Numbered from the stretch's first letter, positions 23,581-33,448 are shown. The stretch is 64,000 nucleotides of DNA from an uncultured Clostridia bacterium (GCA_910589185.1 CAJUSU010000004.1:1-64000), one strand, 5' to 3'. Notes: generated from the letters alone by a model not told the origin. Translations and numbers: made by a program.

Positions 23581-25437
23581 TTGGAAACTCTAGAAAAGAT
23601 TAGAAAGATAAGAGAAGAAAAAAGAAAAGAATTAGACCTTCGTGTAAATAGTAATGTGGGAACAAAAGAAAAGCATATTTTAGTATGTCACGGAACAGGG
23701 TGTACTTCTTCCAAATCTCCACAAATTATTGAAAATTTCCGTAAGATTTTAGAAGAAAAGAAAATAGAAAATGTGCGTGTTATTCAAACAGGGTGTTTTG
23801 GGCTATGCGCAAAGGGCCCTATTGTCATTATCCGTCCAGAAGATACCTTTTATGCACAGGTAACACCAGAGGACTGTGAAGAAATTATCCAAACACACAT
23901 TATAGAAGGTAAAACTGTGGAACGTTTGCTTTGCCAAGATATCAGTGGAAGGAAGGTGCAAAAACTAGATGACCTTACCTTCTACAAAAAGCAAAAAAGA
24001 ATTGCACTTCAAAATTGTGGAAGAATTGACCCAGAACAAATTGATGAATACATAGCTTTTGATGGATATAAAGCATTGGAAAAAGTGTTATTAGAAATGA
24101 CACCAGAAGAAGTCATAGAGACAATTGAAAAGTCAGGTTTAAGAGGTAGAGGAGGAGCAGGTTTCCCAACAGGAAAGAAATGGGCTCTTACTAAAGCGGC
24201 AACTGGAAAGCAAAAATATGTTGTGTGCAATGCAGATGAAGGGGATCCAGGAGCTTTTATGGATCGAAGCATTTTAGAAGGTGACCCTCATTCTGTATTA
24301 GAAGCAATGATGATAGCAGGATATGCTATTGGAGCAAATCAAGGATACATTTATGTTAGAGCAGAATATCCAATTGCAGTAGAGAGATTTGAGGTGGCAA
24401 TCAAGCAAGCAAGAGAATATGGAATACTTGGAAAAAATATTTTTGGAAGCGGCTTTGAATTTGATGTAGACATTAGACTAGGTGCAGGAGCGTTTGTCTG
24501 TGGAGAAGAAACAGCACTATTAGAGTCAATTGAAGGCAAAAGGGGACAACCAAGAGTAAAACCACCATATCCAGCCAATCAGGGATTATGGATGAAACCA
24601 ACTTTAATTAATAATGTAGAAACATATGCCAATGTGACTAGAATTATTTTAAATGGAGCAGAATGGTATAGTAGCATTGGTACAGAGAACTCAAAAGGTA
24701 CAAAAGTATTTGCATTAGGTGGAAATGTAGTCAATGTTGGATTAGTAGAAGTACCAATGGGAACCACTTTACGCGAAATTGTTTACGATATTGGTGGTGG
24801 AATTCCAAATGGTAGAGATTTCAAAGCTGCACAAACAGGAGGTCCTTCAGGAGGTTGCATTCCAAAAGAGCATTTAGATACTCCGATTGATTATGAGTCA
24901 TTAAAAGAAATTGGATCTATGATGGGGTCAGGTGGCTTAATTGTTATGGATGACACCAAATGTATGGTGAATTTAGCAAAATTCTATTTAAGTTTCACAG
25001 TCGATGAATCTTGCGGTAAATGTACTCCTTGTAGAATTGGAACCAAGAGAATGTTAGAATTATTAGAAAAAATGACAACAGGAGAAGCACTGCCAGAAGA
25101 TTTGAATAAATTAGAAGAATTAGCAGTGAATATTCCAAAAACAGCAATTTGTGGATTAGGGCAATCTGCACCAAACCCTGTACTTTCTACCTTAAAATAC
25201 TTCCGAGAAGAATATTTAGAACATGTGAAATACAAAGAATGTAAAACAGGAGAGTGTAAAGCTTTAGCAAAGATACAAATAGACAGTGAAAAATGTAAAG
25301 GATGTGGAATGTGTAAGAGAAACTGCCCAGTAAATGCAATTGAAGGAGAACCAGGAAAAACACACAAGATAGATGAAGCTACTTGCATCAAGTGTGGAAC
25401 TTGTATATCTGTTTGTCCATTCCATGCGATCGGATAA
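23581..25437 (+). CDS. NAD-linked [FeFe] hydrogenase subunit, NuoF-type
   Basis: A 618-residue flavoprotein starting at TTG with GGAGGG upstream. Domains in order: thioredoxin-like [2Fe-2S] (CHGTGCTSS...CFGLCAKGP, residues 37-82), NuoF core with the NADH/FMN motif GLRGRGGAGFPTGKKW (about 185-200), SLBB region, 4Fe-4S helix bundle ESCGKCTPCRIGTKR (about 477-491) and a C-terminal 2x[4Fe-4S] ferredoxin (CKGCGMCKRNCP...CIKCGTCISVCP). This layout is that of HydB/HndC of electron-bifurcating hydrogenases. Confidence 0.93.
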   Translation: METLEKIRKIREEKRKELDLRVNSNVGTKEKHILVCHGTGCTSSKSPQIIENFRKILEEKKIENVRVIQTGCFGLCAKGPIVIIRPEDTFYAQVTPEDCEEIIQTHIIEGKTVERLLCQDISGRKVQKLDDLTFYKKQKRIALQNCGRIDPEQIDEYIAFDGYKALEKVLLEMTPEEVIETIEKSGLRGRGGAGFPTGKKWALTKAATGKQKYVVCNADEGDPGAFMDRSILEGDPHSVLEAMMIAGYAIGANQGYIYVRAEYPIAVERFEVAIKQAREYGILGKNIFGSGFEFDVDIRLGAGAFVCGEETALLESIEGKRGQPRVKPPYPANQGLWMKPTLINNVETYANVTRIILNGAEWYSSIGTENSKGTKVFALGGNVVNVGLVEVPMGTTLREIVYDIGGGIPNGRDFKAAQTGGPSGGCIPKEHLDTPIDYESLKEIGSMMGSGGLIVMDDTKCMVNLAKFYLSFTVDESCGKCTPCRIGTKRMLELLEKMTTGEALPEDLNKLEELAVNIPKTAICGLGQSAPNPVLSTLKYFREEYLEHVKYKECKTGECKALAKIQIDSEKCKGCGMCKRNCPVNAIEGEPGKTHKIDEATCIKCGTCISVCPFHAIG

Positions 25438-25460
25438 GTAGAAAATTAGTAGGAGAAATT

Positions 25461-26774
25461 ATGATACAAATAAATCCAAAAGATATTGAACTATTTTCAG
25501 AGCAATATCATAAAGATGTGAAAAATCAAGAAATAGAAAAAGCAATTACTCAAAAAGGATTAGAAAAAGCGTGTCTAAATCAAAAGATAATAGAAGAAAA
25601 TGAGTTTTCTTTTAATTTAGAACTATCAGAAACCAAGAGATATGATCAAAAAGAAAGTTTAAGATGTTGGATTTTGGCAGGAATCAATATGATAAAAAGA
25701 AATATGGCACAAAATCTTAATATCAATGATTTAGAACTTGAGCTTTCAGACAATTATATTGCCTTTTTTGATAAATTAGAAAAGTCAAATGATGTATATG
25801 AAAAAGCAATTCAGGCTAAAACGGAGGATATAGGGAAATTTACTAAGAGATTAGAAAATTGTGTAACAGAATGTGGAAACTATATGACTTTCCTTACTAT
25901 TTTAGAGAAATATGGCATCATACCGCAAAATGCTATGAAGCAAGCAGTAGAAAGTAGAAATGCTGATAAAATAACGTTACTATACAGAGAAAAAGTAAAA
26001 AAGGATATTTTTGAATTATTTCAAGAGAAAAAAGTGAAAAGTAAAAAAGAATTAAGAGAAAAAAAGAAGCAGTATTTACAGGAAAACTATATTTTCTTAG
26101 CTAAAATTTTAGGAGAACCACCAACTAAATTTCAATATGTCTATGAGAATAAAGAAGGAAAAAAGGTTATACTAAAAAATATGACACCATTAGAGTTCAA
26201 AGAGCAATTTTTAAGTATGAAAATGCAAGATTATATCTACCTAGAAAATTGTAAAGGGTGGGAATATGAGCAGAAAAGGATAGATACCACAGTAGAAAAT
26301 GTATATAAAAAAAGTAGTGTAAAACTGATTAATATGCCAATAGAAGAACTAAAAAGAGCAACGATTGAACAACTAAAAGACGGAGTACCTGTCTACATGG
26401 GAATTAACATGTTAAGGGATAGAAAGTTAGATAGTGGTGTATTAGATACTAGACTTTACGATTATGATGAAATGTTAGGAAGAAAAAGAATGACGAAATA
26501 TGAAGGAATCAAAATGAAAGAAAGGACATTACATCATTGGATGACTATAACAGGAGTATACTTAGAAGACGGAAAAGCAAAAAGGTGGAAAGTGGAAAAT
26601 AGCTATGGAGAAAAAGAAGGAATTAATGGCTATTTAGTAATGAATGATAACTATTTTGAAGAATATGTTATGCAAGTAGTAGTCAACAAGAAATATTTAA
26701 AACCAAAGCAATTAGAACTAATCGAAAGAAAGGAAGAACATAGTTTGCAATACTACATCAAAGAAACTACATAA
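25461..26774 (+). CDS. pepC: Aminopeptidase C (C1B, PepC/bleomycin-hydrolase-like)
   Basis: A 437-residue cytoplasmic cysteine peptidase. The catalytic Cys is in SLRCWILAGIN, the His in LHHWMTITGVY (HHW in place of the usual HAM), and the Asn in KVENSYGE. Overall spacing is that of PepC. The start at 25461 is set by AGGAGAAA; the frame remains open upstream, inside the hydrogenase gene, but lacks signals. The role next to the hydrogenase genes is probably incidental. Confidence 0.85.
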   Translation: MIQINPKDIELFSEQYHKDVKNQEIEKAITQKGLEKACLNQKIIEENEFSFNLELSETKRYDQKESLRCWILAGINMIKRNMAQNLNINDLELELSDNYIAFFDKLEKSNDVYEKAIQAKTEDIGKFTKRLENCVTECGNYMTFLTILEKYGIIPQNAMKQAVESRNADKITLLYREKVKKDIFELFQEKKVKSKKELREKKKQYLQENYIFLAKILGEPPTKFQYVYENKEGKKVILKNMTPLEFKEQFLSMKMQDYIYLENCKGWEYEQKRIDTTVENVYKKSSVKLINMPIEELKRATIEQLKDGVPVYMGINMLRDRKLDSGVLDTRLYDYDEMLGRKRMTKYEGIKMKERTLHHWMTITGVYLEDGKAKRWKVENSYGEKEGINGYLVMNDNYFEEYVMQVVVNKKYLKPKQLELIERKEEHSLQYYIKETT

Positions 26775-26797
26775 TAGAAAAGAATAGGAGAGAAAAG

Positions 26798-27370
26798 ATG
26801 AAATATTTTAAAAAATTAGTAGGAGATAGAATTTATTTATCACCAAGAAATAGCCAAGATGTAGAGTTATTTACCAAATGGCTCAATGATTTTCAAGTAA
26901 CAGATTATACAGGAAGAAGCGGAAGCATTGTAACTCTAGAAGGAGAAAGGCAATATTTGGAACAAACAGCAAGCGAAGAAAATAGATACTTTGTAATTGT
27001 TACATTAGACAAAGACGAGATGATAGGAACTGTTAGTCTAGAAAGAATCAATTATGTCAATAGAAGTGCGACATTAGGTGTATTTATTGGAGAGGAAGCA
27101 TATCGAAATGGAGGATATGGAACAGAAGCAATTAACCTAATTTTAGATTATGGTTTTAACTATCTAAACCTAAACTCTATTCAACTAGATGTATATGCTT
27201 TTAATGAAAGAGCGATTGCTTGTTACAAAAAATGTGGTTTTCAAGAAGCTGGTAAAAGAAGACAGGCTACTTTTGTAAATGGAAACTATTATGATATTGT
27301 GCAAATGGATATTTTAAAAGAAGAATTTGAACAAGCAGGAAAAGAATATATACGTAATAAAAATGTATAA
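26798..27370 (+). CDS. GNAT acetyltransferase (RimJ/RimL type)
   Basis: A 190-residue acetyltransferase. LVGDRIYLSPRNSQDVELFTKWLND is the family opening, YRNGGYGTEAINLILDYGF the acetyl-CoA motif (R/QxxGxG/A), and LNSIQLDVYAFNERAIACYKKCGFQEAGKRR the C-terminal motif B. The acceptor is unknown; related enzymes modify ribosomal proteins or polyamines. Confidence 0.85.
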   Translation: MKYFKKLVGDRIYLSPRNSQDVELFTKWLNDFQVTDYTGRSGSIVTLEGERQYLEQTASEENRYFVIVTLDKDEMIGTVSLERINYVNRSATLGVFIGEEAYRNGGYGTEAINLILDYGFNYLNLNSIQLDVYAFNERAIACYKKCGFQEAGKRRQATFVNGNYYDIVQMDILKEEFEQAGKEYIRNKNV

Positions 27371-27390
27371 AGAAGAAAGGAAGAGGTATT

Positions 27391-29145
27391 ATGGCAGAAT
27401 TACCAAAAGTACACTTAACCATTGATAATAAAGAAGTAGAAGTTCCAAAAGGAACAACAATTTTACAAGCGGCAAGACAAGCTAATATTGATATTCCTAC
27501 ACTTTGTTATTTAAAAGAAATTAACGCTATTGGTGATTGCAGAATGTGTATCACAGAAGTGGAAGGAAGAAAAGGATTTGCCACTTCTTGTATTCAGCAA
27601 GTAGAAGAAGGCATGGTAGTACATACTCATTCACCAGCAGTAATTGAAGCAAGGAAAATGATATTAGATTTAATTTTATCTAACCATCATCGTGATTGCC
27701 TAACTTGCAGTCGAAATGGAAATTGCGAATTGCAAGCATTAGCAATGAAATTCAATGTACAAAGTGTACGTTATGAAGGGGCTAAGAATGAACACAAAAT
27801 AGACGATAGTTCACCATCTATTGTACGTGATTTCAATAAATGTATTTTATGTAGAAGATGTGTATCAGCTTGTAAAAAAGTACAAAAGGTCGGTGCTATT
27901 GATGCGGTAAATAGAGGCTTTACCTCTTGTATTTCAACAGTAGGAGACCATAGTCTAAATGATGTGAACTGTACTTTTTGTGGTCAATGTATTCAAGCAT
28001 GCCCAACAGGAGCCTTACATGAAAAAGATTCCACTGAAGTAGTATGGGAAAAATTAAGAGACCCAGAAAGCTATGTCATTGTGCAAACAGCACCAGCAGT
28101 AAGGGTAGCTTTAGGAGAAGAATTTGGTATGCCAATTGGCACCAATGTAACTGGAAAAATGGTAGCAGCCCTTCAAAGATTAGGTTTTGACAAAGTATTT
28201 GATACCAATACTGGTGCAGATTTTACCATTATGGAAGAAGGAACAGAATTTATCAAACGCTTGCAAGAAAATGACCACCTTCCAATGATAACTTCTTGCA
28301 GTCCAGGATGGGTAAGGTATATTGAAATGAATTATCCAGAAAACTTACCACACTTATCTAGCTGTAAATCTCCACATGAAATGTTTGGAGCACTTTTGAA
28401 AACATATTATGCTACAAAACAAAAAATCAATCCAGAAAAAATCTTTGTTGTTTCAGTCATGCCCTGCATTGCTAAAAAGTTTGAAAGACAAAGAGAAGAA
28501 ATGAAAGACAATGGGCTATATGATGTAGATGCAGTACTAACAACTAGAGAACTTGCCAGAATGATAAAACAAGCTAACATTGAATTTGTGGAATTAGAAG
28601 ACGAAGCTTTTGATGACCCAATGGGAGAAGCAACAGGAGCAGCAGCTATTTTTGGTGTAACAGGTGGCGTAATGGAGGCGGCTTTAAGAAGTGTATCGGA
28701 AATTGTAACAGGAAAGCCATTAGAGAAAATTGAATTTGAAGAAGTAAGAGGACAAAAAGGGATTAAAAGGGCAACAATTAAAATTGGGGACCAAGAAGTA
28801 AAAGCAGTTGTAGCAAGTGGATTAGGTAATGCACAAACGATTATGGAAGAAATTAAAGCAGGAAAAGCAGACTATCAATTTGTAGAAATTATGGCTTGCC
28901 CAGGCGGATGCATTATGGGTGGAGGACAACCGATTAAGAGTAGCAAAATTAGAGAAACAGTGAATGTTGCTAAAAAGCGCTCAGAAGCAATGTATAGTAT
29001 TGATGAAAGAAGTACGATAAGACTTTCTCATAAAAATCCAGTACTACAAAAAATCTACAAGGAATTCTTAGGAGAGCCGGGTGGACACCTAGCACATGAA
29101 CTATTACATACACATTATGAAAAAAGGGAGAAATATAGGATTTAA
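27391..29145 (+). CDS. [FeFe] hydrogenase catalytic subunit
   Basis: A 584-residue iron hydrogenase. From the N-terminus: plant-type [2Fe-2S] (CYLKEINAIGDCRMC, about 39-53), His-ligated cluster (HHRDCLTCSRNGNC, 99-112), two [4Fe-4S] clusters (CILCRRC...CTFCGQC), then H-cluster motifs L1 TSCSPGW (301-307), L2 MPCIAKKFE (357-365) and L3 MACPGGCIMGGGQP (501-514). L1 has Ser at one of the paired cysteine positions of the classical TSCCPGW, a variant I recall from NAD-linked hydrogenases. With the NuoE- and NuoF-type subunits it forms a trimeric, probably bifurcating, H2 enzyme. Confidence 0.95.
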   Translation: MAELPKVHLTIDNKEVEVPKGTTILQAARQANIDIPTLCYLKEINAIGDCRMCITEVEGRKGFATSCIQQVEEGMVVHTHSPAVIEARKMILDLILSNHHRDCLTCSRNGNCELQALAMKFNVQSVRYEGAKNEHKIDDSSPSIVRDFNKCILCRRCVSACKKVQKVGAIDAVNRGFTSCISTVGDHSLNDVNCTFCGQCIQACPTGALHEKDSTEVVWEKLRDPESYVIVQTAPAVRVALGEEFGMPIGTNVTGKMVAALQRLGFDKVFDTNTGADFTIMEEGTEFIKRLQENDHLPMITSCSPGWVRYIEMNYPENLPHLSSCKSPHEMFGALLKTYYATKQKINPEKIFVVSVMPCIAKKFERQREEMKDNGLYDVDAVLTTRELARMIKQANIEFVELEDEAFDDPMGEATGAAAIFGVTGGVMEAALRSVSEIVTGKPLEKIEFEEVRGQKGIKRATIKIGDQEVKAVVASGLGNAQTIMEEIKAGKADYQFVEIMACPGGCIMGGGQPIKSSKIRETVNVAKKRSEAMYSIDERSTIRLSHKNPVLQKIYKEFLGEPGGHLAHELLHTHYEKREKYRI

Positions 29146-29165
29146 AACTAGGAAGGGAGTTTCGT

Positions 29166-30071
29166 ATGGAAAATTTTAAATCAGGTTTTGTTTCTATTGT
29201 AGGAAGAACCAATGTAGGAAAATCTAGTATCTTAAATGATATGGTAGGGCAAAAAGTAGCTAGCGTAGCTAATAAGCCACAAACGACAAGAACAGCCATC
29301 AAAGCAATTGTCAATCGTGAACACTCTCAAATCATTTTCACAGATACACCAGGAATTCATAAGCCAAAATCGAAATTGGGTGATACTATGGTGGAAACAG
29401 CATGGGGAAGTATTCCTGATAGTGATGTAGTACTATTTGTTGTAGAAGCTACCTCTGACGGAATAGGCAAAGGTGACCAAATGATTTTAGACAAAATTAA
29501 GGAAGCTAAAGCCCAAACCATTTTGGTAATTAATAAAATCGATTTGGTAAGCAAAGAGCAAATTTTTAAGATGATTGAAGCTTTTAAAGATGAGTACCAT
29601 TTCAAAGCGATTATTCCAATTTCTGCCTTAAAAGAATCTGATGTAGAAGTGATTTTAGAAGAAATTGAGAAGAACTTAAAAGAAGGTCCTGCATATTATG
29701 ATATAGAGGAATATACAGATCAAACTTTAAGAGATTTAGCATCAGAAACCATACGAGAAAAAGCACTAAAACTATTGAAAGATGAAGTACCACATGGTAT
29801 ATTAATTGAAATAGAGAAAATGAAAAAAGGTAAAACAAGGGAAGAAAAGCCAATATTTAATATTGAGGCAACTATCTATTGCTTAAGAGAGTCACACAAA
29901 GGAATTATCATTGGCAAAGGTGGGGCTATGCTGAAAAAAATTGGAACATATGCGAGAGAAGATTTAGAAAAAATGCTAGAAACACAAGTGAATTTGAAAT
30001 TGTGGGTAAAAGTAAGGGAAGATTGGATTAATGATGAGCGTTTTGTAAAACAGTTTAAAAATGCAGATTGA
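29166..30071 (+). CDS. era: GTPase Era
   Basis: A 301-residue ribosome-assembly GTPase: G1 GRTNVGKSS, G3 DTPG, G4 NKID, then a C-terminal KH domain (HKGIIIGKGGAMLKKIG) that binds the 3' end of 16S rRNA. yqzL and recO follow, the standard Firmicutes order. Confidence 0.97.
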   Translation: MENFKSGFVSIVGRTNVGKSSILNDMVGQKVASVANKPQTTRTAIKAIVNREHSQIIFTDTPGIHKPKSKLGDTMVETAWGSIPDSDVVLFVVEATSDGIGKGDQMILDKIKEAKAQTILVINKIDLVSKEQIFKMIEAFKDEYHFKAIIPISALKESDVEVILEEIEKNLKEGPAYYDIEEYTDQTLRDLASETIREKALKLLKDEVPHGILIEIEKMKKGKTREEKPIFNIEATIYCLRESHKGIIIGKGGAMLKKIGTYAREDLEKMLETQVNLKLWVKVREDWINDERFVKQFKNAD

Positions 30072-30159
30072 AAAAATTTCCAATCCTAAAACAGAATAAA
30101 AAATGGAAAAAAGACCATCATAAATACAGAAGCATAAATAAAGAGGAGTTGAGGCACAT

Positions 30160-30321
30160 ATGATACAAAAACAGATGAAAGACCTAGCATGGAATACATT
30201 TAAACAAACTGGAGACATCAATACTTTTATGGAATTATTGCAAGTAGAAAATATGCAAAAAAATGGAATGTTTGAACCACAAGAAAATGCACAAGGAATT
30301 GAAAAACAAATTAAGGACTAA
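30160..30321 (+). CDS. yqzL: YqzL-like small protein
   Basis: A 53-residue protein with RBS AGAGGAG/GAGG. MKDLAWNTFKQTGDINTFMELLQVE matches the YqzL pattern (FTWKxFxxTGNIDxYLLxKE), and the position between era and recO is where yqzL occurs in Bacillus and Clostridia. The C-terminal half extends beyond the usual family length. Function unknown. Confidence 0.8.
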   Translation: MIQKQMKDLAWNTFKQTGDINTFMELLQVENMQKNGMFEPQENAQGIEKQIKD

Positions 30322-30338
30322 AATAGAGGACTAACAAT

Positions 30339-31064
30339 ATGGGAATTATCAAAACAAAAGGAATTATTCTTTCAGAAAGTAATATGAATGATTTTGACAA
30401 GATGTTAACAATACTTACTCCCAATGGGAAAATAGGGTGTGCTGCAAAAGGGGCTAGAAAACCAAAAAGCCTCTTAATGGCAGGCACTCAATTTTTGTGT
30501 TTTGGTGAATATATGCTTTATCAAGGGACAAGCAGTTATCACATCAATTCTTGTGACACGATTGAACTTTTTTATCCTATTCGAACAGATTTAGATAAAT
30601 TAAAATATGCAGTGCATGTTACTAAAATTATTAATGATGTAACAGATGAAAACCAAAATACATATCGCATTTTACAACTCTTTTTAAATACTTTATACAT
30701 GATATCAGAAACAGATAAAGATTTAGACTTTATCCTTTCTGTATTTAAGCTAAGACTACTATGCTTATTAGGCTTTACCCCGCAAATCAAAACTTGTACA
30801 ACTTGCAAAGCACAAGAAAATATCACGCATTTTAGTATTAGAGACAATGGTTTTAAATGTGAAGCTTGTAGCAAGGTAGATAAGGGTGCAATTAGAATAT
30901 CAGATTCTACGAAAACGGCTATGCAATACATTATATTAGCAGACCCTAAAAAAATATTCTCTTTCCAAATTTCAGAGGAAAACTTGCAAGAGTTAAATTT
31001 AGTGAGTAGTTTATATTTTAATGAGAAGTTAGAGAAGGAATATAAGGTGGAGAACTTATTTTGA
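30339..31064 (+). CDS. recO: DNA repair protein RecO
   Basis: A 241-residue recombination mediator that helps load RecA on SSB-coated single strands. N-terminal OB fold (KTKGIILSESNMNDFDKMLTILTPNGKIGCAAKGARKPKS) and a C-terminal zinc module CTTC...CEAC are present. Confidence 0.93.
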   Translation: MGIIKTKGIILSESNMNDFDKMLTILTPNGKIGCAAKGARKPKSLLMAGTQFLCFGEYMLYQGTSSYHINSCDTIELFYPIRTDLDKLKYAVHVTKIINDVTDENQNTYRILQLFLNTLYMISETDKDLDFILSVFKLRLLCLLGFTPQIKTCTTCKAQENITHFSIRDNGFKCEACSKVDKGAIRISDSTKTAMQYIILADPKKIFSFQISEENLQELNLVSSLYFNEKLEKEYKVENLF

Positions 31065-31180
31065 AATTAAAATTCAAATGAAAACATGTATGAAGAATAT
31101 CCAAAACTATAAAGAAAGAAGACTAAATATTAAGAAATGTTTAAGCTTGTATTTCTTAGGGAGATAGAGGATTAAAAAGA

Positions 31181-31209
31181 TTGACATAAAAAATATAATA
31201 TGATATATT
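31181..31209 (+). promoter_or_regulatory. Promoter upstream of the glycosyltransferase gene
   Basis: TTGACA (31181-31186), 17-base spacer and TATATT (31204-31209), within the 194-base gap after recO. Confidence 0.6.
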
Positions 31210-31258
31210 ATAATCACTTTATATTTAGAAATTGAAAAATTAAATATAGGAGATATTT

Positions 31259-32101
31259 ATGGGAACAAGGTTTAGTGTTATTATACCATCATATAATACA
31301 GGAAGTTATATTAGCTCATGTATTAATAGTGTATTGTCACAAACATTTAAAGATTATGAAATCATAGTAGTAGATGATTGTTCATCTGATAATGGATTAA
31401 CAGAAAGTGTTTTAAATACTTTTTCAGATATAAAAGTATTTCATACAGAGAAGAATTCTGGACCAGGCAGTGCTAGAAACATAGGAATTGCTAATGCTAG
31501 TGGAGAATATATTTTATTTTTGGACTCAGATGATACTTTTTCCTCAAATGATGTTTTAGAGAAGTTAAATAATACAATTGGTAAAGACTCACCAGATATT
31601 ATATATATGGGATTCCAGTTTATTGGTGAAGAATTTTTGTTTATACCAAATGAAGCAAATTCAACCAAAAAGTTCAGACTTAGTGAAAACAAATTTATCA
31701 ATGTTTGGAGTATTTGCTGGAGTACAAGATTGATTAAAGAAAATGAGATTCATTTTCAGGATAATTGCTATTCGTATGAAGATGTTGCTTTTGCATTTTG
31801 GGGAATTTCTTTAGCGAAAGATTATAAAATAGCAGATTATGTTACATACTATTATACACGTAACAGAGAAGATAGTTCTTCTAGTAGATTTACGAATTAT
31901 GAGAAACATTTTAAGCAAAGTAGAGAAACTGTAAATTGCATTGAAACTCTTTTAAAATTAAAGGATAAAATAAATCCGAATGATAAAGCATATTTACTAA
32001 AAAGAATTGAAGAACAAAAATCTAGATTGTTAGTTAGAATAGATAGAGGACTAAAGGAATTATTAGAAGAAATGGAAATGGAAATTGACAATAAAAGATG
32101 A
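31259..32101 (+). CDS. Family 2 glycosyltransferase
   Basis: A 280-residue GT-A glycosyltransferase: FSVIIPSYNTGSYISSCINSVLSQTFKDYEIIVVDDCSSD opens the nucleotide-sugar fold, and FLDSDDTF carries the DxD metal motif. The C-terminal 30 residues form a charged helix. No transmembrane segment. The acceptor is unknown. It is followed by the phosphatase and second glycosyltransferase genes in the same direction. Confidence 0.85.
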   Translation: MGTRFSVIIPSYNTGSYISSCINSVLSQTFKDYEIIVVDDCSSDNGLTESVLNTFSDIKVFHTEKNSGPGSARNIGIANASGEYILFLDSDDTFSSNDVLEKLNNTIGKDSPDIIYMGFQFIGEEFLFIPNEANSTKKFRLSENKFINVWSICWSTRLIKENEIHFQDNCYSYEDVAFAFWGISLAKDYKIADYVTYYYTRNREDSSSSRFTNYEKHFKQSRETVNCIETLLKLKDKINPNDKAYLLKRIEEQKSRLLVRIDRGLKELLEEMEMEIDNKR

Positions 32102-32132
32102 ATATGATATAATCGCTCGGAGAGGGAAAACG

Positions 32133-32681
32133 ATGGAAATATATGTAGTAAGACATGGACAAACAGATTGGAATGTTAAAAATGTTTTTCAAGGACATAT
32201 AGATACGGAACTAAATGAAATTGGAATACAACAAGCAAAGCAAACAGCTACTAAGTTTCAAAAAATAAAACCAGATGTAATACTAGTATCTCCATTAAAA
32301 AGAGCTATACAAACAGCCGAGTATATTAGCGAAGTTACAGGAGTAGAATTTTCCATAGAGCCTTGCTTAATAGAAAGATATTTTGGTGAGATGGAAGGAA
32401 AAGCTAATAGACCAGACTGGAATATCCAAATGATGCTAGACTATCAAAAAAATTATGATAAAGAACATATAGAGCCGATTCGAGAATTATTTAAAAGAAT
32501 TTACAAGTTTTTAGATAAGATTACGAAAAAATATAAAGATAAGATAATAGTATTAGTTACTCATGGGGCAGTTTCGCAGCCAATCGAATGCTACTTTAAC
32601 GGAGAACCTGAAATCTTAGATTTTGAACATTTATTACCACTTACGTTAAAAAACTGTGAGGTACGTAAATATGTACTATAA
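32133..32681 (+). CDS. Histidine phosphatase (phosphoglycerate-mutase-like), possible GpgP
   Basis: A 182-residue histidine phosphatase: VVRHGQTDWN holds the catalytic RHG, SPLKRAIQTAEYI the second arginine and VTHGAVSQ the second histidine. The upstream neighbour encodes a family 2 glycosyltransferase and the downstream neighbour a GpgS-like enzyme, so it may remove phosphate from glucosyl-3-phosphoglycerate; this is inferred from context. ATG 32133 has GAGAGGG upstream. Confidence 0.85.
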   Translation: MEIYVVRHGQTDWNVKNVFQGHIDTELNEIGIQQAKQTATKFQKIKPDVILVSPLKRAIQTAEYISEVTGVEFSIEPCLIERYFGEMEGKANRPDWNIQMMLDYQKNYDKEHIEPIRELFKRIYKFLDKITKKYKDKIIVLVTHGAVSQPIECYFNGEPEILDFEHLLPLTLKNCEVRKYVL

Positions 32682-32749
32682 AATGTTTCATTTCTGTAAA
32701 TGAAACAAAGTAAAAGGAAAATATAGAAGGCATAAAAAGGAGATTAAAT

Positions 32750-33415
32750 ATGAAGGCTGTAAGTGTTATCATACCAGCATATAATGAAGAAAAAACAATA
32801 GGACAAGTAATTGATATTGTAAAACAAAGTAACATAGACTGTGAAATAATTGTTGTCAATAATTGTTGTACAGATAATACATCTAAAGTAGCTGCTGATA
32901 AGGGTGCTAAAGTAGTATATTGCAATCAAAAAGGAAAAGGATATGCAATGGAAGAAGGATTAAAGGCTGCTAACAATGAAATAGTAGTATTTCTAGATGC
33001 AGACATTACAGACTATAACAAAAACTTAATTCATTTATTAGTAGATCCGATTGTAGAAGATAATATAGATTTTGTGAAGTCTACATTTGAAAGAACAAAG
33101 GGAGGCTTAGTGACAGAAATTGCAACAAAGCCATTGTTGGAAATCTTATTCCCACAAATGTATCCATTTGCAGAACCACTTAGTGGAATGATTGCAAGTA
33201 AGAAGAGCATTCTAGAGAAATTAGAATTTGAAAAAGACTATGGTGTAGATATAGGAATTGTAATAGACATCATGAATTTAAAATTAACAACAGCAGAAGT
33301 AAATATAGGCAAAATTGAAAATATGTCACATCTATTAAAGACAACAGAAAGCATGAAGAATATGTCTAAACAAATAATGAAAGCTATTTTAAAAAGAGCG
33401 AAATATGTAAAATAG
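32750..33415 (+). CDS. GpgS-like glycosyltransferase (GT81/GT2)
   Basis: A 221-residue glycosyltransferase. SVIIPAYNEEKTIGQVIDIV, VVNNCCTDNTSKVAADKGAKVVYCNQKGKGYAMEEGL and FLDADI (DxD) are followed by GGLVTEIATKPLLEILFPQMYPFAEPLSGMIASKK and DYGVDIGIVIDI, close to the acceptor region of glucosyl-3-phosphoglycerate synthases (RPLL...QPLSGE...GYGVEIGLLID). Likely product: glucosyl-3-phosphoglycerate, precursor of glucosylglycerate. Shorter than mycobacterial GpgS. Confidence 0.75.
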   Translation: MKAVSVIIPAYNEEKTIGQVIDIVKQSNIDCEIIVVNNCCTDNTSKVAADKGAKVVYCNQKGKGYAMEEGLKAANNEIVVFLDADITDYNKNLIHLLVDPIVEDNIDFVKSTFERTKGGLVTEIATKPLLEILFPQMYPFAEPLSGMIASKKSILEKLEFEKDYGVDIGIVIDIMNLKLTTAEVNIGKIENMSHLLKTTESMKNMSKQIMKAILKRAKYVK

Positions 33416-33435
33416 TCCAAAAGGACTATTTTTTT
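33411..33435 (+). terminator. Terminator after the GpgS-like gene
   Basis: Stem aatagtcc (33411-33418), loop aaaa, ggactatt (33423-33430), then T's. Confidence 0.88.
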
Positions 33436-33448
33436 AATGAAAATTTCG

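Noticed and set aside
24984..25391. 135-residue minus-strand ORF
   Set aside because: Shadow of the cysteine-rich ferredoxin coding sequence on the plus strand.
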